NCBI GenBank assembly: GCA_937982565.1
Contig: CALJLN010000042.1
Span: 1-64,000, forward strand
Direction: 5' to 3'
DNA length: 64,000 nucleotides
Origin: UBA2421 sp002343075
Lineage (GTDB): Bacteria > Planctomycetota > Phycisphaerae > Tepidisphaerales > Tepidisphaeraceae
Positions 7,439-15,774 of this stretch are shown one piece after another. Position numbers and translations under genes: made by a program. Numbering within the stretch: position 1 is the stretch's first letter; each line of letters opens with the position of its first letter. Under the pieces are notes generated by a model that searched no databases, was not told the origin of the DNA, and was given only the letters and a program-made list of their open reading frames with translations.

Positions 7439-9691
7439 CTACATCGCCACCGAAGCTCCGGAGTCGGGCTGGGCCTTTGGTGCCGATTCCAGAATGCCCG
7501 CGTTGCTGGGGTAGGCAATCCGGCTGTGGTAGATCCCGAGAAGGCTCTTGAGCAGGCTTCGCTTGATGCGCTCGATGTCGCGCATGGTCAGTTCGCAGTC
7601 ATCCAACTGCCCATCGTCGAGCCGACGTCGGGTCATCTCCTCGACGAGGTTTTCCAGCAGGCCGGGCGTTGGCTCGGACATGGCTCGCGCCGCCGACTCA
7701 CAACAGTCGGCGAGCATGATGATGCCCGCTTCGCGCGACTTTGGCTTCGGGCCGGGATATCGATACTGCGTCTCGCTCACATCGGAACCGGCCTCGGCCT
7801 GCCGAATGGCACGATCATAAAAGAACTCGACAAGCGTCGTGCCATGGTGCTGTTGAATGAACGGGAAAATGCTCGTCGGCAGGTTGTACTCCTTCGCGAG
7901 TTCGATGCCGTCTTTCACATGTCCGATGATGATGAGCAGACTCACGCTCGGTGAGAGATTGATGTGACGGTTGACCCCGTCGTGCTGGTTTTCGACGAAG
8001 TACTCGGGCTTGTTAATCTTGCCGCAATCGTGGTAGTAGCTACCGACGCGGCAGAGCAAGCTGTTGCCGGCGATCGCCTCGGCGGCCTCTTCGGCCATCG
8101 CGGCCACTTGCAGGCTGTGATTCCATGTGCCCGGCGCCTCGGCGGCGATGCGCCGGAGCAGCGGCTGGCTCACGTCGGCAAGCTCGAGCAGCGTCATGGA
8201 CGTCGTAATGCGGAACAGCTTCTCAATGAACGGCAGGATACCCAGAATGATAAACCCAACACCCAATCCGGCGGCACCGGCGTGGAGGCAATTGCGCACG
8301 ATGAAGCTCAACGGGTCGGCCTGCAGAAGCCCCACCGCGCCCGCTGCCACGATCATCGCCACTGCAGCCAATCCACCCACTTCGATGAGCTTGCTGCGTG
8401 TACGAATCTCATCGAGCATCACACACGCCGTGGCGATGCCCGCCATCAAGATCAGCAGGAAGCCTGTATCTTCCGAAACTGCCAGCGTCACGAGCAGCGC
8501 GTGAATCGCTCCAATGCCAATGCCAAACCGGCGGTCATAGACGATTGACATGATCATCGACACGAGCAGCGTCGGCGCGAGCGCGAACACATAAAACGGC
8601 TGGCTCGATATCCCGGCGAGTTGTGCCACCAGCAGGGTTGCGAGGAGCAGCAGCGCGATCGACAAACCTCGCGCATGATTGCGGACAATGCGCGGCTGAA
8701 ACTCTGCAATGTACGCACACAAGATGCCGGTCAGTACTGACACCAGCAACAGGAGGCCAAGCGCGTTGATCCAGCCGGAGCGGTCGTCTCCGGCATTGAA
8801 AGCCGCCGACTCCGCGCGAAGCACTTGCCAGTCGCGGTCGCGCACCTCGCCGCGCGGGACGATGACCTGATTCGCTGCAAAGACAATATCGCCGGCATTT
8901 TTCGGCACCGCTTCTGCGGCGCGGGCCATGGCCTGTGCCGTCGCCGACTCGTCGAGCGTGTGGGTCGGACGGAGCCACTTGAGCGTCAGCCGCATCACCA
9001 CAGGCTGCATGATCGCCGGAAACGCCTCGACGCTGCGCTGCAGCCTCGCCCCGAGTTCTTCGTGCATCTTCGGCGCAAACGTCAGCTCTCCGCGCACACT
9101 CCCGCGACGAGGAATCACGATCGAACGATCAACCTCGGCAAGCCGGCTCTCATCGGGGATGACGATCAGATCAACCTTGCGAGCTGATTCTACAAACGCC
9201 GCTACCTGGTCTTCATAGCTCGCTTTTTTATTGTCGCTCGTGCCCGCCTCGCGCAGGCGGGTGAGTGCGGCACCTTCCACAACGCCCTGCAATTCCGGCG
9301 GCAACTCGGCCTCGCTCAAACCTGCCAGCCGGGAAGGGAGATCGTTCAGTTTGCCTTGGATGAAATCCCAGGGATTGGGTTCTTCGCGATAGACCCTCGG
9401 CTGATCGCTTCGCGCCTTGTTGCGCGCCTCGGTAAGCTGATCAATGTCATGGTAAACAAAAGCCGTGCGTGCCACGATGTCATGCGGCGCGAACTGCCCC
9501 GGCTTGAGCGGGATCACCTGCGCCCGCAGCGACATCACCACCATCACCAGTGCAACGAACACCACCGCGATCCAGAATGAGCCGACCGAACCGTCGGCGC
9601 GGCGCAGTTCCCACCACTGGCGAAAGGTGTCCGGCCGACCGGCGCGAATGTGCGCTCGACGGGTTCCGGGTTTGGCGGGCACTATAGGCAT
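7439..9691 (-). CDS. Seven-TM HD-domain phosphohydrolase (PgpH-like, c-di-AMP)
   Basis: A 750-residue protein with the 7TMR-HDED architecture: a short N-terminal cytoplasmic tail, one hydrophobic helix (~38-58), a large extracytoplasmic domain to about residue 310, seven hydrophobic helices (~315-480) and a C-terminal HD domain. The HD domain shows N-H-S-L-Q-V-A, S-Y-Y-H-D-C-G-K-I-N-K-P and later H-V-K-D-G and Q-Q-H-H-G-T motifs, so the metal-binding residues are intact. In Listeria and other bacteria PgpH hydrolyses cyclic di-AMP, and that is the likely reaction here. It lies between phoH and ybeY, the usual position. Confidence 0.92.
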   Translation of the reverse strand: MPIVPAKPGTRRAHIRAGRPDTFRQWWELRRADGSVGSFWIAVVFVALVMVVMSLRAQVIPLKPGQFAPHDIVARTAFVYHDIDQLTEARNKARSDQPRVYREEPNPWDFIQGKLNDLPSRLAGLSEAELPPELQGVVEGAALTRLREAGTSDNKKASYEDQVAAFVESARKVDLIVIPDESRLAEVDRSIVIPRRGSVRGELTFAPKMHEELGARLQRSVEAFPAIMQPVVMRLTLKWLRPTHTLDESATAQAMARAAEAVPKNAGDIVFAANQVIVPRGEVRDRDWQVLRAESAAFNAGDDRSGWINALGLLLLVSVLTGILCAYIAEFQPRIVRNHARGLSIALLLLATLLVAQLAGISSQPFYVFALAPTLLVSMIMSIVYDRRFGIGIGAIHALLVTLAVSEDTGFLLILMAGIATACVMLDEIRTRSKLIEVGGLAAVAMIVAAGAVGLLQADPLSFIVRNCLHAGAAGLGVGFIILGILPFIEKLFRITTSMTLLELADVSQPLLRRIAAEAPGTWNHSLQVAAMAEEAAEAIAGNSLLCRVGSYYHDCGKINKPEYFVENQHDGVNRHINLSPSVSLLIIIGHVKDGIELAKEYNLPTSIFPFIQQHHGTTLVEFFYDRAIRQAEAGSDVSETQYRYPGPKPKSREAGIIMLADCCESAARAMSEPTPGLLENLVEEMTRRRLDDGQLDDCELTMRDIERIKRSLLKSLLGIYHSRIAYPSNAGILESAPKAQPDSGASVAM

Positions 9692-9761
9692 CTTGCTCTC
9701 ACTGCAGGCTCACCCAGGCTCGATTCAGCATCATACCACGATCACTCTACGTCCGACGGTC

Positions 9762-10805
9762 TCACGGGGTATCGTTGCCTTCCCCGGGGTCGCCATCGGG
9801 GAAATGCCCACGGCTCGACGGTCTATCATTCGAAGTTCTGTCATTCGAGGTTCTGTCGTAGGCATCGACAATGCTCTGCACCAGCCGGTGTCGGACGATG
9901 TCGCCGCGCTCCAATTCTACCATCGCGATGCCTTTGATTCCCTTTAGCCGCTCTGTCGCGTCAATGAGCCCGCTTCGCTCGCGGGGGGGCAGGTCTACCT
10001 GGCTGGCATCGCCGGTGATGATCATCTTGCTATTATGACCCAGACGCGTCAGAAACATCAGCATTTGCGCCACGGTCGTATTCTGAGCCTCATCAAGAAT
10101 GATGACCGAGTCGTTCAGAGTTCGGCCTCGCATAAACGCGAGCGGAATGACCTCGATCACATCGTTGACCATGAACCGCTTCACCTGCTCAAAATCCATC
10201 ATGTCATGAAGCGCGTCAAAAAGCGGGCGAAGATAAGGATTCACCTTCGCCTGTAGATCGCCGGGCAGAAAACCCAGTCGCTCCCCGGCCTCGACCGCCG
10301 GGCGCGCCAGCACGAGGCGCTTCACCTGGTTTCGCTTGAGCATACTGGCTGCCGCGGCGACGGCGAGGTAGGTCTTGCCGGTGCCTGCCGGGCCGACGCA
10401 GATCGTCAAGTCGTTGCCGAAGATCGCTTCGATATACGTTTTCTGCCCGGCGGTCTTCGGCTTGACGGCGGCGGCCTTGGAATAAACGTCGATCTCGCCC
10501 TCGCGGGCGCGATCGTCTGCGCGCATCGCGCCGCTGAGAGCTTCGGAGACTTCTTCGACGCTAATCCAGTCCTGCTTACGGAGCTTGCGCTGCATCTGCT
10601 CGATCACCGCGGCAGCTTTGGCAACCTGGTCGGGCTCGCCCGATAACTTGACCTCGTCGTTGCGGTTCATCAAGGTCACGCCGAGGCTTTCGCGAATCAT
10701 CCGCAGGTGCTTGTCGGCCGAGCCAAACAGGGCGAGCTTCTTCGAGGGTTGTTCGAGCAGGATGCTGAGGTTCATGAGTGCCGGAGTTTTCGTATCCCAG
10801 CGCAT
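9762..10805 (-). CDS. PhoH-like ATPase (PhoL/YbeZ)
   Basis: A 347-residue PhoH family protein, an ATP-binding protein linked to RNA metabolism and YbeY. Numbering from the first possible start, the Walker A motif G-P-A-G-T-G-K-T is at 138-145 and Walker B I-L-D-E-A-Q at 236-241; an N-terminal KH-like region (residues ~15-75) precedes them. A shorter start at Met11 (codon at 10775) matches the usual family N terminus better; neither start has a clear Shine-Dalgarno sequence. The C-terminal 33 residues are extra and contain a duplicated D-R-T-S-N unit encoded by a 15-bp tandem repeat (9827-9856). First gene of the phoH-pgpH-ybeY-corC operon. Confidence 0.92.
   Translation of the reverse strand: MRWDTKTPALMNLSILLEQPSKKLALFGSADKHLRMIRESLGVTLMNRNDEVKLSGEPDQVAKAAAVIEQMQRKLRKQDWISVEEVSEALSGAMRADDRAREGEIDVYSKAAAVKPKTAGQKTYIEAIFGNDLTICVGPAGTGKTYLAVAAAASMLKRNQVKRLVLARPAVEAGERLGFLPGDLQAKVNPYLRPLFDALHDMMDFEQVKRFMVNDVIEVIPLAFMRGRTLNDSVIILDEAQNTTVAQMLMFLTRLGHNSKMIITGDASQVDLPPRERSGLIDATERLKGIKGIAMVELERGDIVRHRLVQSIVDAYDRTSNDRTSNDRPSSRGHFPDGDPGEGNDTP
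9827..9856. repeat. 15-bp tandem duplication inside the PhoH-like gene
   Basis: Two adjacent 15-bp copies, CATTCGAAGTTCTGT and CATTCGAGGTTCTGT, with one difference. The duplication is in frame and adds five residues to the C-terminal tail. Confidence 0.85.
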
Positions 10806-11433
10806 CGGGGCACCGCGATCGGTCGACGATTGCGTCTGTTACATACATTGTTGCCCGCGAATGGCCCGGTGTCGAGCGCCGCAAGATTGTCCACCGTCTG
10901 CAATGGTTCGCCAACAGGACCACACATGTTAATAACGCGACCTTGCTGCCGACGCAGTGGCCCGGGCAAGTCGCGGGCCCGGGAAGCGCCATCCGCTCAG
11001 TACGGACTCATAAGTGCATTTCTGATAGCACTTTATGTCATCCCAGATGGTGCCCTACCGGGTTGTTTCCGCCTGCTGGTGAAAGCAGCTATTTGAGCGT
11101 TATTGGACGATTGTCTGTCACCGATGCAGCCCGATCGCTGTGTTGGCAATCTGGCAAACATCCACCGTCGGTGACCGACAATCGTCCTGAATCGTCTGTA
11201 AGGCTTTGCGAACACGCGTCTTCCGGAGTCTGGGTGAAAAATGTGCCGCGAGCGTCCGGTTCGCGGCGAAATAGAACGGCGTGTTTTTGTGAGGCAGGGT
11301 CGAAATCGGGTCCGGCCAGCGATAAGGTCTACGGTCTGCCCGGGCGCAAGATAGCCGCGGTGTTTCGGGTTGGCCCGATCGCGCGCCTTGCATTGCGGCA
11401 CGGGTGAGTTTTCGTTGGACGAGCCGCCCCACG
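10806..11433. other. Gene-free stretch before the sigma factor gene
   Basis: About 630 bp between the divergent phoH-like and sigma genes. Open frames exist on both strands but none has a ribosome-binding site or a recognisable protein. The only clear structure is the inverted repeat at 11105-11187. Promoters for both directions are expected here, but no strong -35/-10 pair was seen. Confidence 0.55.
11105..11187. repeat. Inverted repeat with 20-bp arms upstream of the sigma gene
   Basis: The left arm GGACGATTGTCTGTCACCGA (11105-11124) is the reverse complement of the right arm (11168-11187) except for one base. The loop is 43 bp. It could be an RNA hairpin in the leader of the sigma factor mRNA, a regulator site or the remains of a small mobile element. 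Confidence 0.75.
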
Positions 11434-12051
11434 ATGCGCGCACACGAAGAAAGCCATTCACCGCCGCTGCAGCGGAACGACGATGAAGACATGTCGAAGC
11501 ACATGGCGTCTTTCGAGCGCGCCGTGCAGGCCCATTCGCGCACGCTCTGGTCGGTTGCCGCGAACGTCCTGGGCCGGCGGGAAGGTGCGGAAGATGTCGT
11601 TCAGGAAGCGGTAGTCGTCGCGCTAGGTAAACGGCACGAGTTTCCGCGAGTGGAAAATTTTGTGGCGTGGATGGCGCAGATCGTCCGTTATGTCGCCCTG
11701 AACCGGCGGCGGTTCAACCGCATTCGCATTGCCGAAGGAGATGACAGGCTCTCGCAGGTCGCCGGTGACGAAGTCGGCGGCCCACCGCCCGACCAGTTGT
11801 TAAGCATGCAAGGCGCACTCAAACATGGCGAAGCGTTGTTCGACGACCAGGTTCTCCGCGCCGTCAACGCGTTGGATGAAACCCCGCGTGCCTGCCTGCT
11901 GCTGAGGGTGTTAAACGACCTGAGCTACAAGGAGATCGGACAGGTTCTCGAGATACCCGAAGGCACGGCGATGAGCCATGTCTTCCGGGCACGCAAGTTA
12001 CTGATGCAGCGGCTGGGCGAGCGTTCGCCCGGCCCGGAGCGAATGGCATGA
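11434..12051 (+). CDS. ECF-type RNA polymerase sigma factor
   Basis: A sigma-70 family protein of the extracytoplasmic-function type. Region 2 is visible around H-S-R-T-L-W-S-V-A-A-N-V-L-G-R-R-E-G-A-E-D-V-V-Q-E-A-V-V-V-A-L and region 4 around L-D-E-T-P-R-A-C-L-L-L-R-V-L-N-D-L-S-Y-K-E-I-G-Q-V-L-E-I-P-E-G-T-A-M-S-H-V-F-R-A-R. A linker replaces region 3. The start is uncertain: a GTG at 11404, ATG at 11434 or ATG at 11491 are all in frame, and the last gives the most typical ECF length (about 186 residues). The stop overlaps the start of the membrane anti-sigma gene by 4 bp, so the two are co-translated. Confidence 0.88.
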   Translation: MRAHEESHSPPLQRNDDEDMSKHMASFERAVQAHSRTLWSVAANVLGRREGAEDVVQEAVVVALGKRHEFPRVENFVAWMAQIVRYVALNRRRFNRIRIAEGDDRLSQVAGDEVGGPPPDQLLSMQGALKHGEALFDDQVLRAVNALDETPRACLLLRVLNDLSYKEIGQVLEIPEGTAMSHVFRARKLLMQRLGERSPGPERMA

Positions 12052-12800
12052 CATACGACGATCCACAATATGAACTCATCGCGTATGTCGAGGGCGCATT
12101 GTCGCCCGAACAGGCATCGCAGTTTGAGGCGAAGCTCGCAGCATCGGAGAGCTTGCGCGAGCAATTGATGCTGCTTAAGCAAGCTGATGAACGGCTTCGG
12201 TATGGATTTGCCGCCCCCGGATTTGTAAAGATCGACTTCGCCGCCGCGCGCCGGGCTGCGGGGGTCGGCGACGGGGCACCGACAGAGCCTCGCCGAGCCA
12301 ACTGGCGATGGGCGCGCGTCGCCGCCGCTGCGCTGGCCGCGGTCATTACGGTGGTCGCGGTGCTGCAGTGGGTTCCGCGCGGCGCCGCCCGGGTCGTCGC
12401 CACCGCCGAGGGGCTTTACGACGCCCAGGTCCGCAGCGGGTTCGTGCCCGACCACGTCTGCACCACTGACGAAGACTTCATCGAGTACTCGCGCAACATG
12501 CTCGGGGTGCCGCTTCTGGCGCAGAATGATGCATCGATCCAGATCGTCGGCTGGGTGTACGCCAACCGGACCATCTACCGCGATCTGGGTGTGAGTGAGC
12601 GTACCCGGATCATCCTGGCAAAGGTCGATGGCACTGAAGTGGTTTTGCTGCTCGATCCTGCCGATTCCACCGGCCCGACCCTCGACCCGGCCGCTGCAAG
12701 ACGCCTGCGATTGTTTGAATCCAACGTCGCCGGGGTCGATCTGTTCGAGATCACGCCGCTCGATGCGCCGCTGGTCAGCCGGAAGTTCAAAGCCATGTGA
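12048..12800 (+). CDS. Putative membrane anti-sigma factor
   Basis: A 250-residue protein whose ATG overlaps the sigma gene stop (ATGA). The first ~80 residues are a helical cytoplasmic segment with the E-L-I-A-Y-V-E-G-A-L-S-P-E-Q-A-x-x-F-E motif common to anti-sigma N termini; the Cys/His ligands of a zinc-binding anti-sigma (ZAS) domain are missing. One hydrophobic helix follows at about residues 88-107 (V-A-A-A-A-L-A-A-V-I-T-V-V-A-V-L). The remaining ~140 residues would be periplasmic and resemble no family I know. It most likely holds the sigma factor at the membrane until an envelope signal arrives. The role is inferred from position and topology. Confidence 0.75.
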   Translation: MTYDDPQYELIAYVEGALSPEQASQFEAKLAASESLREQLMLLKQADERLRYGFAAPGFVKIDFAAARRAAGVGDGAPTEPRRANWRWARVAAAALAAVITVVAVLQWVPRGAARVVATAEGLYDAQVRSGFVPDHVCTTDEDFIEYSRNMLGVPLLAQNDASIQIVGWVYANRTIYRDLGVSERTRIILAKVDGTEVVLLLDPADSTGPTLDPAAARRLRLFESNVAGVDLFEITPLDAPLVSRKFKAM

Positions 12801-12948
12801 GCCGCTCACCCGGGGAGACTCACCCCAAGCGAGGCAGGCGCCACCGCCATGGCGCTTTCTTCAGAAGTTTCTTTCATACGCACTTCGAGCGCGTTAGCAT
12901 GTCACTAAACGCAAACTTTCCGTTCCTCTTCACCCTCGTGAGGCCGAC

Positions 12949-15732
12949 ATGCTTAAGTGGGTTTTTGCTGCCGTTATCTCGCTCCTGACGCAAGCGAGCT
13001 TCGCTGTCAGCCCGGCGGAATTGTATCTGGCGGGGTTGGACGCACTCGAAGCCGGCAAGTTCATCGATGCCGCCGGGCAGTTTGAGAAGGCGATTGATGA
13101 AGATGATGAAAACGCCGATTTCCGCATTGCATACGGCGTGGCACTCACGCTGGCGGAGAAGCTCCCCGAAGCCGAGAAGGCGCTGAATCGGGCGATCAAG
13201 CTCTCCAACAACGCGGACGAAGCCCGGCTGTGGCTTGCAACGGCACTCGCCATGCAGGGTAATTTTGACAAGGGCACGGAAATCTATCCATTTGCAATCG
13301 CGAGAAACGAGTACGTCAACAATATTCGGCGGATGTCTCACGCGTATGGACAAGGCGCGTTTGCGGTAGCCACCGCCGAGCGGAATGGCAACAATCAGGC
13401 CGATCTGGATTACGCCCGACAAGAACTGGCAAAGCGAGACGGACTGCGGGCTGGATTTGTGCAACTGGCGACGTCGTACTCACAGAGGATGAAGTCCAAA
13501 CTCCCCGCGGGGCAGCGCGGGGCGGGGCAGCGCGGCATCGTACCGGCGCAAGAAGCGCAGGCAGTTTCTGATGCGCTCATGGCGCGCATCAAGGTGAGCG
13601 TCGATCGCGGCGACTACGCCGAGGCGTTGCGCGACATCAATCCGCTTCTGGCGGGCAATGCCGACAACACCCAACTGATCATTTATCACGGGCTATGCAC
13701 GCTCAACCTTGGAGCACCTGAGATTGCGCGCCGTCAGTTCACCCGCGCACTTTATGCCATTCCGCTCGACCCCGAGTTACACGCGCTGCGAGCCGTGGCC
13801 GCCGCACAGACGGGCGACCAGCGCCGCGCAGCGTTAGATCTGGCGGTGGCCGAGGCGCTGGGGGCGACGCGGGCCGGCTGGGCCAGGGAACAGATCGCCG
13901 CAGCACCGCGCGAAGCGGGTGAGCCGGCCGCACTGCTGCAGGCGATGTTTGATGCCGCAAAATCGGGTGCTGCGTACCCCGAACTGATCGACCAGGCCAC
14001 CCGACTCACGCTGGCCCAGAATGCGCGCCGGCTGCGACTGGATGAAGACTACACTGATAAAAAGCGGGATCTTCAGAAGGCGGTGAACGAGAATCCAAAG
14101 GACGCTGCGCGGCTGGCGGCGTTTGCCGCGTTTCTATATGACAACGCCGTTTCGCCGCGTGGGGAAGCAGTCGAGCTGCGCGCGCCCTGGCGACCTTACC
14201 GGGCTGTGGATGAAGCGATGGTGGCTGCGGAGTTGACTCGGTCGCTGAATATTGCCAACGAGGCGCTGGCGGTCGATGACGGGAACGTGTCGGCGATGAT
14301 CACCAAGGCCGCGGTGCTGGTGCAGCGCATGCAGCTTGGCGATGCCGATTCATTTCTGAAAAAAGCACTATCACTTGCGCCGACAGAACCGCGACTGTTG
14401 CGGCTATTTGCCGAAGTGGCCGACCGCGCCGCGGCGGCCAAGCAGGCGCAGGCTAGTTCGCTGCGCACGCCCACTACCTGGGAAGACACGCTCTATATCT
14501 ACACCCGCTACCCCAGCGCCGCCGACCGCGCCGCGGCTGATCAGCTTGAGGCACAGGCCAACCAGCTTTGGGCGATGGCGCGCGACGCGCTTCGACAGGC
14601 GGTCGAGCAAGCCAGAACCCCCGCCGACGCAGCCTTTTTCCGCGCGGTGATGGATCGCCGCGATGGAAGGGTTGATCAGGCGCTGGCCAGCGCGCGAAAT
14701 GCCGTCGAGCTTGCACCGACCAACCTCGAATATCTGGATATGTTGAGTACCCTGCTGGTGCAAACCGGTCAGAAGGTTGAGGCCCTGCTGAACCAGGCGC
14801 GTGCGACAAACCTCATTCACTCCACCGCCGGACCGGCCCTGAAATGTGTCTGGTTCTCGCTGCCGAGGACAAAGTTTAAGACCAGCCGGGAGTATCTGGC
14901 GCAAGCGAGCGTGTTTGATGCCGCCGACCCGCGTATTGCGGCGTACTACGGTGCCGTTGCTGGCGCCGACGATAAGACCGATGTCGCCGCTGCGTGGTAT
15001 TCGGTGGCATGCGCGATCTACGAGGCGCGGGCACGGTTTGAGGGTGTCTCGACCGATTCAAAGCAGCCCGCGCCGCTGCGCGTCGATGTTGCGGCGACGA
15101 TGATGAACGTAAACCTGCGCGCCATAACCCTGCTGCGGGCAACGCGCCCACAGGATGCGCAAGTCCTAGCGCTGGCGAATCTTGGAATGGAGCAGCGGAT
15201 TGACGCATCGGCACTCTTTGCGCCGGTGCCCGCGTCGATGCTGCCGGATGTGGATGCCGATCAGATTCCTGTTCCGCTCGCCGACAGTGTGGGCTACATG
15301 CTCTCGGTAACCCGGCTGGAACTGGGCCGCGTGCTGATGCGATTGAAACGATACGACGAGGCGGTCGCGCAACTGGAAAAGGTGCAGTCATACCGCGAGA
15401 AGGTCCCGCCGACGGTCGATGCCGGTTCGAAGATGCAGTATCCGATCAAGGCCGCGAGCATCTGGCGCATTTCCGCAATCCTGGCAAGTGGCAACCGTAC
15501 GAAGGCGGCAGAACAGTTTCGCTATGTGGGCAGGCCTGTCGGGGTGGATGAAGAAACGAAGCAGGAATATCAGCGCATCTCCGCGATTGTCGCGCAGAGC
15601 AGCGCCGACGATCAGGCCCGGCAGGACGAAGAAGCGCTTCGCCAGCAGCAACAGATGCTGGATGAAGCCATGCGCGAACGGCAACGAAGAATCGAAGAAG
15701 CCGAACGCGCCCGGCGCCGCCCGCGGGGATGA
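12949..15732 (+). CDS. Large secreted TPR-repeat protein
   Basis: A 927-residue protein with a 19-20-residue signal peptide (L-K-W-V-F-A-A-V-I-S-L-L-T-Q-A-S-F-A) and many tetratricopeptide-like helical repeats, clearest at residues 20-110 (A-L-E-A-G-K-F-I-D-A-A-G-Q-F-E-K-A-I), 210-300, 430-490, 560-620 and 790-850. The C terminus is a Gln/Arg/Glu-rich coiled coil. GTGAGG six bases before the ATG supports the start. It lies 150 bp after the anti-sigma gene and may be part of that regulatory unit. A 15-bp tandem duplication (13507-13536) adds A-G-Q-R-G. The partner is unknown; TPR proteins of this kind act as periplasmic scaffolds. Confidence 0.82.
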   Translation: MLKWVFAAVISLLTQASFAVSPAELYLAGLDALEAGKFIDAAGQFEKAIDEDDENADFRIAYGVALTLAEKLPEAEKALNRAIKLSNNADEARLWLATALAMQGNFDKGTEIYPFAIARNEYVNNIRRMSHAYGQGAFAVATAERNGNNQADLDYARQELAKRDGLRAGFVQLATSYSQRMKSKLPAGQRGAGQRGIVPAQEAQAVSDALMARIKVSVDRGDYAEALRDINPLLAGNADNTQLIIYHGLCTLNLGAPEIARRQFTRALYAIPLDPELHALRAVAAAQTGDQRRAALDLAVAEALGATRAGWAREQIAAAPREAGEPAALLQAMFDAAKSGAAYPELIDQATRLTLAQNARRLRLDEDYTDKKRDLQKAVNENPKDAARLAAFAAFLYDNAVSPRGEAVELRAPWRPYRAVDEAMVAAELTRSLNIANEALAVDDGNVSAMITKAAVLVQRMQLGDADSFLKKALSLAPTEPRLLRLFAEVADRAAAAKQAQASSLRTPTTWEDTLYIYTRYPSAADRAAADQLEAQANQLWAMARDALRQAVEQARTPADAAFFRAVMDRRDGRVDQALASARNAVELAPTNLEYLDMLSTLLVQTGQKVEALLNQARATNLIHSTAGPALKCVWFSLPRTKFKTSREYLAQASVFDAADPRIAAYYGAVAGADDKTDVAAAWYSVACAIYEARARFEGVSTDSKQPAPLRVDVAATMMNVNLRAITLLRATRPQDAQVLALANLGMEQRIDASALFAPVPASMLPDVDADQIPVPLADSVGYMLSVTRLELGRVLMRLKRYDEAVAQLEKVQSYREKVPPTVDAGSKMQYPIKAASIWRISAILASGNRTKAAEQFRYVGRPVGVDEETKQEYQRISAIVAQSSADDQARQDEEALRQQQQMLDEAMRERQRRIEEAERARRRPRG
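13507..13536. repeat. 15-bp tandem duplication inside the TPR gene
   Basis: GCGGGGCAGCGCGGG followed by GCGGGGCAGCGCGGC, in frame, encoding the repeated A-G-Q-R-G in a loop between TPR units. Confidence 0.85.
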
Positions 15733-15740
15733 GGGCGCTT

Positions 15741-15774
15741 CCCGGGGCGATATCGCTTCGCCGGGGCAACTTTT
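15741..15774. terminator. Possible terminator between convergent genes
   Basis: CCCGGGGCGA-TATCGCT-TCGCCGGGG forms a GC-rich stem of about nine pairs with one bulge, followed by CAACTTTTA, in the 40-bp gap between the TPR gene and nuoH. It could serve both directions, but the T-run is short. Confidence 0.4.

Noticed and set aside
10778..11407. 209-codon plus-strand frame between phoH-like and sigma genes
   Set aside because: It begins inside the phoH-like gene on the other strand, spans the long inverted repeat and encodes no recognisable protein.
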